DNA of 64,000 bases, from NCBI GenBank assembly GCA_018350325.1, contig JAEVLN010000011.1:3158449-3222448 (forward strand). The letters run 5' to 3'. Shown here piece by piece: positions 1 to 11,000 of this stretch. Below the pieces are notes generated by a model, which had not been told where the DNA came from, searched no databases, and saw only the letters and a list, made by a program, of their open reading frames with translations. Origin of the DNA: Globodera rostochiensis (lineage: Eukaryota > Nematoda > Chromadorea > Rhabditida > Heteroderidae). The position numbers and the translations under genes are program-made. Numbering within the stretch: the first letter of the stretch is position 1; each line of letters opens with the position of its first letter.

Positions 1-1430
1 TGGTTGTCAAATAGGAATAACCCCGCGGGTAGAACGCCTTAGGGGAATGTCTCTCCACGCTGGTGTTGTTTTGGAGGCGACAAAAATGGTGGGGGCGCTA
101 GAAAAGATTTATTCGTACGCATTTTCCATTATTATCGCTTTTTGTTACAAATTCTTGCGAATTAACCCTTTCATCGACATCCAAAGAACTAAAGCGAAAC
201 GGCGAATCAATGCTTTATGCAAATTGTCCAAAACTGAGAGAGGGGGGGGGCCTGAAGGCCAATTCCAAACCAACCGCCGAAAGAGGAGATTCAATTGGAC
301 GAAATGCATTTAGCCCCCGAGGGAACGTCGTCCTTTTTCTTGCCTTCGGTATCCGCCCCCCGCCCTCCTTTTTTTATTAACCGTTTCCGCAAGGGATTTA
401 CCCGCCCCCGGGGGGACACTTCTTCCCTTTGTTTCTTTGTCGAAGTGTTCGTCTTTTAGAGGCGAATTGCCGAAATGGTTAACAGCCATTGAGTGAGTGC
501 ATATTTTTCCTTTTTGTTTATTCGAACAAAAGGAACGCCCGGGGGGGGGGGGAGGCGTGGAGAGTTCGGTGAGTTCATTCATTTATGCCTCCGTAAGTTG
601 TGCTCTTCAGCTTTCGTCGCTTCCATTGTCCAATTTCTTATTCAAATCACGGCTTAAATTCAATTCGGGTTTTAAACATCATTCATCACGCACAATTTCT
701 CATATCGTCGGGAAAGGGCCGGCGGTTCGTAGTGATTTTTCCGTAGAGAAACCGCCGCTTTAAAATTCCACCGCTTCTTCTGAATGTAAAATGGCATTCG
801 TCAACCACAACCAGCCAAAAAATGTCGCCTGAATGGCATTTTGTGGTGATTTATTCTTCGGTAAAAAGCTGAGGGGAGGGGGAGGGGAACAAAAAATGGA
901 AGGCGATGAGTGGGGGGGGGGGGATGTCCGCCCCCCGGCGACATTGCCTCCTCGGTGTCTAGGGAGAGGGAGTTGGGAGAGAATTATGGGGAGTTGGTGG
1001 ACGAGGGACGCCACCGATGGAAGGGGGGGGGGACGCCCCGGGGGACAACGGACGGAGGAACCTCCGACGGGCACATTGTTCACTACTCCAAACCCCACCC
1101 AACCAAGCTCATTATTTGTTGTTTGGCGCCAATGTCCCCCCCCCCCCCACGCCGCATCCATTCTCTTGTAATAACACAAATTAAATAAATGCATTAGCGA
1201 TTTAAAGGAACCACCCAATAAAGAGAATTGGAAGGGCCCAAACTCAGAAGGAATTGTTGAGCAATGAATAATTCTCTAATTGTTTTTGACGAAAACATTT
1301 TGTAAATTTAATTGCCAAAAAAGGGGGGAGATACTAATTAGGCATTAAATAGCCCACAAAGGTTCTTTCAACTCCAAAAGGGCAATTGGGCACTGTTTTT
1401 TGCTGGGGACACTTTCCACCTAAAAATTTC
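1..1430. other. Upstream non-coding region
   Basis: No supported gene. The reading frames on both strands are short and interrupted by runs of G or C near 241, 540, 910, 1025 and 1137. I see no conserved domain, splice pattern or structural RNA. It is ordinary AT/GC-mixed intergenic DNA with homopolymer G/C tracts. Confidence 0.6.
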
Positions 1431-1584
1431 GAGTCAATTTGTCAGTTTTGTCGTTTGCCACTCTCTTTCCCTTCGACCGTTTGCCTTGGGGCAATTCCCT
1501 CATGGAACACAAAATGAACAAAGAATTTTTTGGGAGGGAAAGTGATTATTTTGGTAGTTCAAATTCATTTTCATTCGCTCCCAA

Positions 1585-3570
1585 ATCCCCTCCCCCACCC
1601 CCCGTCTCCCCTCCCCCCCCCCCCCGCCCCCCCGCCCCCCCCCGCCGTCCCCTCCCCACCCCCGTCCCCTCCCCCACCCCCCGTCTCCCCTCCCCCCCCC
1701 GCCCGCCCCTCCCCACCCTCCGTCCCCTCCCCACCCCCGTCCCCTCCCCCACCCCCCGTCTCCCCCCCCCCGCCCGTCCCCTCCCCTCCCCACCCCCGTC
1801 CCCTCCCCCACCCCCCGTCTCCCCCCCCCCCGCCCGTCCCCTCACCACCCCCCGTCTCCCCTCCCCCCCCCCCCGCCCGTCCCTCACCACCCCCCGTCTC
1901 CCCTCCCCCCCCCCCCCGCCCGTCCCCTCCCCACCCCCCGTTCCCCTCCCCCCCCCCGCCCGTCCCCTCCCCACCCCCCGTCTCCCCTCCCCCCCCCGCC
2001 GTCCCCTCCCCACCCCCCGTCTCCCCCCCCCCCGCCCGTCCCCTCCCCACCCCCCGTCTCCCCCCCCCGCCCGTCCCCTCCCCACCCCCGTCCCCTCCCC
2101 ACCCTCCGTCCCCTCCCCCCCCCGTCCCCTCCCCCACCCCCCCGTCTCCCCTCCCCCCCCCGCCCGTCCCCTCCCCACCCCCGTCCCCTCCCACCCCCGT
2201 CCCCTCCCCCACCCCCCGTCTCCCCTCCCCGCCCCGCCGTCCCCTCCCCACCCCCCGTCCCCTCCCACCCCCGTCCCCTCCCCACCCCCCGTCTCCCCCC
2301 CCGCCCGTCCCCTCCCCACCCCCCGTCTCCCCCCCCCCCCCGCCCGTCCCCTCCCACCCCCCGTCTCCCCCCCCCCCGCCCGTCCCCTCCCCACCCCCCG
2401 TCCCCTCCCCACCTCCGTCCCCTCCCCACCCCCGTCCCCTCCCCCACCCCCCGTCTCCCCCCCCCCCCGCCCTCCCCTCCCCACCCCCCGTCTCCCCCCC
2501 CCCCCGCCCGTCCCCTCCCCACCCCCCGTCTCCCCCCCCCCCGCCCGTCCCCTCCCCACCCTCCGTCCCCTCCCCACCCCCGTCCCCTCCCACCCCCGTC
2601 CCCTCCCACCCCCCGTCTCCCCCCCCCCCCGCCCGTCCCCTCCCCACCCCCGTCTCCCCCCCCCCCCCCGCCCGTCCCCTCCCCACCCTCCGTCCCCTCC
2701 CCACCCCCTCCCCTCCCCACCCCCGTCCCCTCCCCACCCCCGTCCCCTCCCCACCCCCGTCCCCTCCCACCCCCGTCCCCTCCCCACCCCCGTCCCCTCC
2801 CCACCCCGTCCCCTCCCCACCCCCGTCCCTCCCCACCCCCCGTCCCCTCCCACCCCCGTCCCCTCCCCACCCCCCGTCTCCCCCCCCCGCCCGTCCCCTC
2901 CCCACCCCCCGTCTCCCCCCCCCGCCCGTCCCCTCCCCACCCCCTCCCCTCCCCACCCCCCGTCTCCCCCCCCCCCGCCCGTCCCCTCCCCACCCCCCGT
3001 CTCCCCCCCCGCCCGTCCCCTCCCCACCCACGTCCCCTCCCCACCCCCCGTCTCCCCCCCCGCCGTCCCCTCCCCACCCCCCGTCTCCCCCCCCCCCCCG
3101 CCCGTCCCCTCCCCCCCCGCCGTCCCCTCCCCACCCTCCGTCCCCTCCCCACCCCCGTCCCCTCCCCCACCCCCCGTCTCCCCCCCCCCCGCCCGTCCCC
3201 TCCCCACCCCCCGTCTCCCCCCCCCCCCGCCCGTCCCCTCCCACCCCACGTCTCCCCCCCCCCTCCCGTCCCCTCCCCACCCCCCGTCCCCTCCCCACCT
3301 CCGTCCCCTCCCCACCCCCGTCCCCTCCCCCACCCCCCGTCTCCCCCCCCCCGCCCGCCCCTCCCCACCCCCCGTCTCCCCCCCCCCCCCGCCCGTCCCC
3401 TCCCCACCCTCCGTCCCTCCCCACCCCCGTCCCCTCCCCACCCCCGTCCCCTCCCCCACCCCCCGTCTCCCCTCCCCCCCCCGCCCGTCCCCTCCCCACC
3501 CCCCGTCCCCTCCCCACCCTCCGTCCCCTCCCCACCTCGTCCCCTCCCCACCCCCCGTCTCCCCCCCCCA
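1585..3570. repeat. C-rich minisatellite, about 2 kb
   Basis: Almost the whole interval is C, with short interruptions. The recurring words are GTCCCCTCCCCACCCCC, CCGTCTCCCC and CCCCGCCC, repeated dozens of times with variable C-run length. The irregular period (about 17-45 bp) suggests composite repeats built by slippage. Both strands stay open in several frames only because the sequence lacks A and T, so the long proline-rich or glycine-rich frames here are not genes. The other strand is extremely G-rich and could form G-quadruplexes (inference). Confidence 0.95.
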
Positions 3571-4678
3571 ATGCTTTTTGCCACCTTTGCTTAAATAATT
3601 GCGATGAACAATACACCTAACAATTCTCTCAGCTTCTCTTCGCAGTTGTTCTCCCATTCACCGCTTTTCCTCAAATTTCTTCCTTATCTCTCTCCCCTCT
3701 CCTCCTTTCCTTCTCAGCCGCCCATACGTAGCCAAAATTCCGCTCCGGCACTTCCTTAACAGACAACTGCCATTCTCTCCTCTTTCTCACCCGCCCGCTT
3801 TCATCAGAATCTGGGGATGGCCCACCGACGAATTCGTTGTCCCCCCGCCCCCGCCCCCGCCCCTTCACCGACGCATCCTTTCCTCAACCTCCTCATCCTC
3901 TTCATCATTCACATACCATCCTCTCATTAAACCTTTACCCCCCCCCCCTCCCCCCTCCCCCCTCCCCCCTCGTTTTCAATCTCAAATCATTATTTATTAT
4001 TATTTATTTGGCCGCCTTGATGGATCAGGGAAAAGCGTCGGTAATTAATTAGGGTCTTTGGCGGTTTGTTGGTTACAGCCCCTTGGCCCCTGGGGGGACG
4101 TCATGTGTTGTGTTAGTTCGTAAAACATTATTTATCGCCTTTCACCTCCATTCATTGCCCCTTTTGAGGCCAAATTCTGCCGCCGTCCCTTTGGCTTCTT
4201 TCCCACAGAGTTTCTCTTTTTATTGGCAGGGCAATAAATGTGCAAATGAAAATGAATTTATTTTAATTATAATTGCCTTAATCGCCGACGGCGAAAAGGC
4301 CAAGCGAAGCGAAAGTTTTGGTTCATTTAAATGTTTATTTATTTTCTTTTGACTTTCATTTTCCAATTTCGCCTCTTTTTCCTTTCATAGGCTTTGCCAT
4401 TTCAAATCTCGCGATTTCGACAAAAAATGTTTGGCAAAGTTTTTGTCTGTGGGAAAAGGGAAATTGAATGAACGCTTCCAAATGGGTGAGAATTGGGAAA
4501 CTGATGAGGAAGTGCCATAGAATGTGAAATATACCTAATGACAGAATTCCCTCCCTATTTTCAAAGTGCCATTGTCCCCTCAATTCCGTGGCATTTGTCT
4601 CTTTCGCCCAATTTGAGCGCCGTCCATTCAATCCGATGACCGGACCGGCTCTCTGACCGATAGACGACAGCGACGGCG
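3571..4678. other. Intergenic region upstream of lin-18
   Basis: CT-rich then AT-mixed sequence between the satellite and the lin-18 start. There is a short (CCCCCCT)n tract near 3940-3970. No coding exon or RNA gene is supported. It presumably carries the lin-18 promoter, but I can point to no specific element. Confidence 0.5.
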
Positions 4679-7600
4679 ATGGGACGCGGAAGGCCTTTTT
4701 CCTTTTGTGCCCCCGGCATGCTCATCTCCAACATGCTTATCCACAGCTTCTTCCCGCTGCTCGCCTATTGCTCCTTCAACCTGTACATCTCCAGCGAGGA
4801 GATGCAACGTACTCTCGGTTGGCATATTGCCCGTTTGCCCCCCCCCTCCTCCTGATCGGTCCCTCCCCCCTGGTCATTGATCGATCCTCCCCCCCCCCCG
4901 GTCATTGATCGGTCCCTCTCCCCGGTCATTGATCGATCCTCCCCCCCCCCCGGTCATTGATCGGTCCCTCCCCCCCCCGGTCATTGATCGGTCCCTCCCC
5001 CCCCCCCCCCCGGTCATTGATCGGTCCCTCCCTCCCCCGGTCATTGATCGGTCTCTCTCTCCCCCCCCCGGTCATTGATTGATCGATCCCCCCCCGTTCA
5101 TTAATCGGCCCCCGGTCATTGATCAGTCCCTCCCTCCCCCGGTCATTGTCGGTCTCTCTCCCCCCCCCCCGGTCATTGATCGGTCCCTCCCCCCCCGGTC
5201 ATTGATCGTCCCTCCCCCCCCCCGGTCATTGATCGGTCCCTCCCTCCGATCATTGATCAATCCTCTCCCGGTATTTGATCGATCCCCCCCCCCCCCCGGT
5301 TCATTAATCGTCACTTGCAATTGAGGTATCTCCGCTCGGATGGATTATGTGACAGGGGACACGATCAACGAATACTCCACTCGATTTCCCTACCGCGTGG
5401 CTGAAAATGTGTCACACTTGCGCTTCACATGGAATAATGCGGGCGATCGCAATGTAATCACAGCGGGAGGGCACTTACACTTGCGACGAGACCGTTTGAA
5501 TTCTCGGGAGTCAGTCTCGGACTTACAAATTATACCCTTCTTTATGGGATTGATTGGGTTATCAAATTAAAACCCTTAGAGAAAAGCGGCAAAACTACTC
5601 TTTTAGGTCCGGTATTCCATGCGCGCCGTCTCCGAACACTTTGACGTTTTGCCCCTCCTCCATTTGCCCGCAGAAGGAATTGTGCCGCGAAGAAGTCAAG
5701 GTGAGCTTCCAATCGGCGGGCGGGGTAAGCTTTACCCTCCTCTGCCAGACTTTGTGGTCGAGTACCGGTGTGTGGGTGCCCGTTCTGGCCAATTCTTGGT
5801 GCTCCTTCACTTTAACGTTTCCCTCCGATCGCCGCTTCGTTTTGCACTGAAACAGGAGAAAATCTGCTCCTCAATGGAGGGCCGGAGGAGTTTTTCGGGC
5901 GGAGGTTCGCTTTTCCCCCTCCCTTAGCCTTAGCCTAAGCCTAACGCTCCTCCCATCCGCCGGCAGACGACGCGTCCCATCGTCCGTCGCTGCTCGACTC
6001 CGACCCCTCGTCCCCTGCTTCTCTGCTGCCCTCTCTGCTCTTCCAACTCACTATCGGCTCTCTGCTGCTCTCGCTTCTCTTCTGTTCATCGCTCTTTTGC
6101 TGTTTTTACCTTTTCCGTTCAAAACGCCAAAAGGACGACTGTCGAATGGCCCCTGGGGGGCCGATGAGAGAAGGGCGGTGGAGACAAGGAAAGTTCGGCT
6201 CTCTTTACGCCTCCGGAAGAATGTCTTTGCGGGAAAAGATTCAAAATTGCCACGGACAGAAGGCAAAGACGACGATGGGGACGACGACGACAACGACGAC
6301 AATATCGCCCAGTCAGCACACCATCGGAATTCAGCCGTAAGGGCTCCGACTCAAACTGACTTTCATCCCAATAAAGCACGCGAACTCCGAGCAGTTTGGC
6401 GTTGAGCAGTCGCAGTAATTCGATGACAGACGAATTGGGTCATCAGCAGCGCGTTCAGCACCGGCCCTCCTTCTTGCTCAACGGCGTGCCGATGCCCTCC
6501 TCCGCTTCGGAGCCGCAAATGCCGTCCACTTCCACCGCACCCTTTCCCACCTCGGGCCTTCCAAGCAGTTCAGAAGCTCTTCCCCTTCACACATTTGTTA
6601 TTTATTCAGACTTTGTGGCCCAACCCTTGCTCTTTCCCGGGCGAATTTGGTTCGAAAGGCCGGAAGCGCAACTGTTGGACATAAACCAAGCGCTGGTGGA
6701 GCTGAACGCGGACAGAAATCTGTTTGCCAAAAATGGATTATATATAATTGATTATATTTTTTGTTTTAAGCTTTGAGCAATCCCCGCGTGCCGAAATGGA
6801 GGGTCAGTGCAAGTGAAAGTGCCAAAAAGGCACTTTATGACGGTTATTCCCCTCAGGCATGTATGGCCAACTTTTATGGGCAAATTGGCGTCAAATTGGT
6901 GCCTCGGGGCAAGGGGCGATGGTGGACGAAGTTGACGACGAGGAGGACGACGCGAAGGAGGACAAGGCGTTGATCTGCAAAACGCTGAAACCCGGCGCTG
7001 GACGGACTCAATTCGAGCGCTTTTTGCGCAACGCGCTCCAATTTCATTACGTTCCTGCGCATTCGAAGTTGGCGCAGGTAATCAATTTAAATTGATTTTG
7101 TGATGTTTTGAACTCTTTCGTAACGGTCATCTTTCCGTTAAGGTGGTGGCGGCTGCCACTTTTGGCAATTTTCTAAACCCGGACTCTGTGAAGGACTTGC
7201 CTCTGATCTGCTACGCCCATAATGGCTTTGGAGTGCTCAAAAACTTTTTGCATACGTGCCGAAGTAGCGGCAAGCAAAGTCTAGGCCAGTCGATGGACTT
7301 CGGCCATAAGCAAAGATCTGGCCAGACTGATGACGGGGAGGGCGCAGAGGAGGGAAGAGGAGCGGCCGCAGAGGCGGCAGGGGCCGCCCAGTTCAGTGCT
7401 GGGCCCGTCCGAATCGGTCAGATTCTGAGACAACACTTTTGCCGATGTCTGATGCTTTTGGTTCAGTTGTGACCAGCACGCCTTCGGTGGCCTTGCTGGA
7501 GCAACAGGAAACGACGTTGCGCACCCACGACCTGGTCTCGATCGGTTCTCAGCTGATCAGTGCCATATGTCACCTTCAAAAGTTTGGCCTTGTGCACAAA

Positions 7601-8314
7601 GACATCGCTACGAGGTGCATTTTGGCCTTTGTTTATTCCACAACTCGTAGTTCAGGAACTGCTTGGTATCCCGGGTATCGCCCCGCTTCGGCTCCGACCG
7701 TCTCCATGTGCAGCTGTGTGACTCGGCACTCAGCCGCGACCTTTTCTCCGACGATTACGCCCTTCCGCTTCCTCTGACCGTCGATATCAGCTCGGAGGAG
7801 GAGGCGGAAGAGCTTGTGGAGCCGCGTCCGGTCCGCTGGATGGCTCCCGAACTGCTCGTGGCCGCCTCCTCCGCCCCGCCTCCGCTGGTCGCCCCCGCGC
7901 CCGCTCTCTCCCGCAACTCCCCGCCCGCGTCCGCCTCCTTTCCGCTCCTCCATTCGGCCGCTCTTTCGTCCGTTTCTCCGCCCCTTCCCTTTTCGAGTGC
8001 CACGGACATTTGGGCCTTCGGAGTGCTCCTCTGGGAGCTGTTCACCTGCGCACAACAACCGTACGCCGAATTAGGGCCCGAAGAAGTCGTTCAGGTACTG
8101 AAACGGAAGGACGGAAAGTCTCCGAACTCGGACTGAATTCTTCCAGGCCATCACCGACGGCGGAGTTCGCCTCTCACAGCCGTACAATTGTCCGGACGAA
8201 CTTTACGAAATGATGTGCCATTGTTGGGCCATAGCGTCAGAAGAACGCCCAACGGCCGCCGAGTTGCAAGTGCACTTGCAGGAATTCGTTCAGAGGCTTA
8301 GAAATTACATCTGA
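4679..8314 (+). CDS. lin-18: Ryk/Derailed-family Wnt receptor pseudokinase (lin-18 orthologue)
   Basis: Single-pass atypical receptor tyrosine kinase that binds Wnt through a WIF domain. The start at 4679 is followed by a hydrophobic signal peptide and the WIF start NLYISSEEMQRTLG (exon 4679-4817). Further WIF exons are 5326-5453 (INEYSTRF, HLRFTWNN), 5607-5700 and from 5749 (VEYRCVGARSGQF). A transmembrane segment rich in L, F and C follows at about 6030-6110, then basic RSKRQK. The kinase-like domain has glycine loop GMYGQL near 6855, lysine in ICKTLK, HKDIATRN across the intron 7615-7655, CDSALSRD in place of DFG, RPVRWMAPE, and a C-terminus ending QEFVQRLRNYI at 8314. DFG read as DSA matches the family's degenerate DNA/DSA motif, so catalysis is doubtful. 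The intron 8095-8146 is clear. Junctions around 5900-6400, 6700-6855 and 7250-7450 are not resolved. Confidence 0.92.
4840..5305. repeat. Intronic minisatellite CCCCCCGGTCATTGATCGGTCCCT
   Basis: Tandem copies of GGTCATTGATCGGTCCCTC, separated by variable C runs, fill almost all of the first lin-18 intron (4818-5325). About 15 copies are visible, some degraded to GGTCATTGATCGATCC. The neighbouring exons read through cleanly (CTC G / GT ATC), so the repeat lies wholly inside the intron. Confidence 0.9.
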
Positions 8315-9704
8315 CAGAGAGAGAGAGAGAGAGAGCGATTGGAAGTGATCAATTTATGCTTTACGGGTGAATCTCAAACCAAAAACATTGTGAAATTGTC
8401 CAACATTTTAATTTAAGAATAATGTATAAATCGTTAAGATTATTATTTCGACATCGCTTTGGGTGGGATTCATTCGCCGATCGATCACGTACACATCACG
8501 TCCTTCCCTGTTGACCCCCCCCCCCCCCTCCCCCTCCCCGACGACTCATTCGAGTCCATTCTCTTCCTTCCCATCCCTTCCAAATCAAACAAACTCGAAC
8601 TGTCACAAAATTGCCAAATTTCTCGAATGCCCGCTGTCCCTTCCTCTCTTGCCAAAAGATTAATCGCCGCGAATGGTTGAACCTTTCCTAATTACCCCCC
8701 CCCCCCCCTCCCCCCCCCCGCTAATTCCAATTTCTGTCCCCAATGACTCAGCGCCCAATTTCCTTTTCCCTTTTCGACTTTTGCCCATTCGCGCGCGTTT
8801 AATGTTTTTGCCGTTCCTCCCAAAGTCAAAGGCGCGCACAAAAGACGAAAGGCCATTCGATTGGTATAAAACGAACGGCCGAAGGGAAGGGACGCCAAAC
8901 GAAAAAAGGGCGCCGGGGGGGGGGGGGTAAAAGGGCCCCCCCCCCCCACAAAAGGGCCCCCCCCCCCACAAAAGGCCCCCCCCCCTCAAACCATCGTCAA
9001 ATTGTTGGAGTTCCCTTCAAAGTGAATAACACTCCCCTCCCCCCCCCCCCCACAAAATCGAGTTTCGCCTTTTAATTTTCACTTCTCACAGCCCCAAGGG
9101 CCATTTCCCCCATTCAAAAGGCTCTTAAAAGTTACGAATTGTGAGGGCGGTCGCTGTTTGGGGTGGCTAGAATTATTTTTGCTCGGAAGAGTCAAATCGC
9201 TTCAACTCATTTTGAGTCCTTTGCCTTTCATTTTCGTTCACTTAACTCATCTTTTTCCATTAATGGCCCTTTGTTCCCCCCCCCCCCAATTTGGACCTTT
9301 TCTTCAAATTCAAATCATTCAGTCACCGCTCCCCCATTCGAACATTCAGCCCCCCCCCCAAATTCGAATCATTCAGTCCCCCCCCCCCAAATTCGAATCA
9401 TCAGCCCCCCCCCCCAAATTCGAATCATTCAGCCCCCCCCCCAAATTCGAATCATTCAGCCCCCCCCAAATTCGAATCATTCAGCCCCCCCCCCCCCCCC
9501 CAAATTCGAATCATTCAGCCCCCCCCCCAAATTCGAATCATTCAGTCCCCCCCCCCAAATTCGAATCATTCAATCCCCCCCCACCCTTTGGGCTATTTAA
9601 GCACATCATTTCCAATTCAGACAATTAATTCCTTTTCAGCAACAAACTTTCCTCACCTCGCCTCCCCTTTCAGCCACAAATTAACCCATAAATAACCCTT
9701 CGAA
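8315..9704. repeat. Intergenic region with poly-C tracts and an AAATTCGAATCATTCAG minisatellite
   Basis: There is a short GA repeat at 8315-8335. C-runs at 8515-8540, 8695-8720, 8925-8990 and 9035-9052 are joined by ACAAAAGGGCCC-like words. At 9285-9590 a 25-30 bp unit (C-run plus AAATTCGAATCATTCAG) is repeated about 10 times. Open frames across it are low-complexity and lack any domain. No gene is supported; the hsp promoter is presumably just before 9705. Confidence 0.8.
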
Positions 9705-10966
9705 ATGGCGCTCGTGTCCAAATGGCGTTCCGATTGGCCCAGTCTTTGGCGTGATCGCTTCTCTCGCGATTTGGACGACTGGCCGCGCGATTGGCCCCGT
9801 CCGGGAGAGTTGATGGAACGCGTGAGTTTTCATTGAATAAAGCCACACTCCCCGAGTTGGCTTGTTTGATTCATTATCCCTCCAATTGTTCTGATTGATC
9901 AGAGTTATTTTGGGACATTTGGCCGGGAGACTGAAATTGACGCCTTTTTCACAAATGAATTATTGGGGAGAACAAATAAAACAAAATTTATTATTATTCA
10001 CTGATCAAACAAAACAAACTGTGGAGAGTGAAGTGAGTGGGGGGGCACTTTTTATTATTGTCGGAGGGTCGGCACAATTGGGTGGGATGATTGAATTGGA
10101 TTCCGGACGACCCTCTCGAGAAAGTGGCCCGCCAATTGTTGAGCGATCCTGTCTTCCCGAAAACTTTCGATCACCTCATTTAATCACTTTCACACGGTCC
10201 GTTCTCCACAAATCCGCGCAATGCCTTTTTGGAGGCGATTCCACCGCAACCGAAGCCTCTCCCCCGCCGGGCATCGCCAACATTCTCCCCACCGCCAGCG
10301 GCACCTCCACCATTTAAGCGTGCCCTTTGACAGAAAGGCGCCCTCTTCCAAAAGTGCCAAAGTTCCCTCCGACGTCCACCGCCCCCTCCTCCGCTTTTGC
10401 CCCTCTCCCACCTTTCCCTCCTCGTCCCCAAAATGCCGCCGCCATCGTCTCCGCTCTTCCTCCCCTCACCAACCCTCCCAAATTGTTCAGTTCCGTTCCC
10501 GCGACTTTGACCGCGACCACTGGTGGCGAGACTGGCCCACTGATTGGCCTCGCATGGACGCAATTGTGCCAAGGGTAAGTGCATACAATGGGCTAAAAGC
10601 ATGGCATTGGAAAGGTAAGGGCAGTTTTATCGAGGTCCATTTGGTTACAAAAGGTCCCCCAACTCGGGGGGGGGGGCGTGCCAACCCGGGGATGGCACCG
10701 CCGCATACATCAACCTGTTGCTTATCGGAGAATGAATGGAATGCGGCGGCACAGTCTTTTTGCTTTACCACCAATCAGCTAGGCTAATTGACATTTAAAT
10801 GTCCATTTATTTGATTTTATTCAACACTTTCGCTGCTCTTTCAATTCATTCGCTGTTTTTCAATCGCTTTTTCGCTCTTTTGGCAAAGCGTCACAAAAAT
10901 AAACGGATGAATTTGGGGGGGGGGGGGGGAATGGGGGGGAGGGATGAATTGGGGGGGGGGGGGGAA

Positions 10967-11000
<34 letters not shown>

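Noticed and set aside
1439..3657. Very long open frames on both strands (proline-rich on +, glycine-rich on -)
   Set aside because: They overlap in all frames of a C-only satellite that cannot form stop codons; no start context, domain or splice pattern.
4840..5305. Regular repeat-spacer pattern resembling a CRISPR array
   Set aside because: Spacers are only C runs of variable length, the genome is eukaryotic, and it is contained in an intron.
9285..9590. Repeat-spacer look of AAATTCGAATCATTCAG units
   Set aside because: Same reason: spacers are poly-C, so this is a minisatellite.
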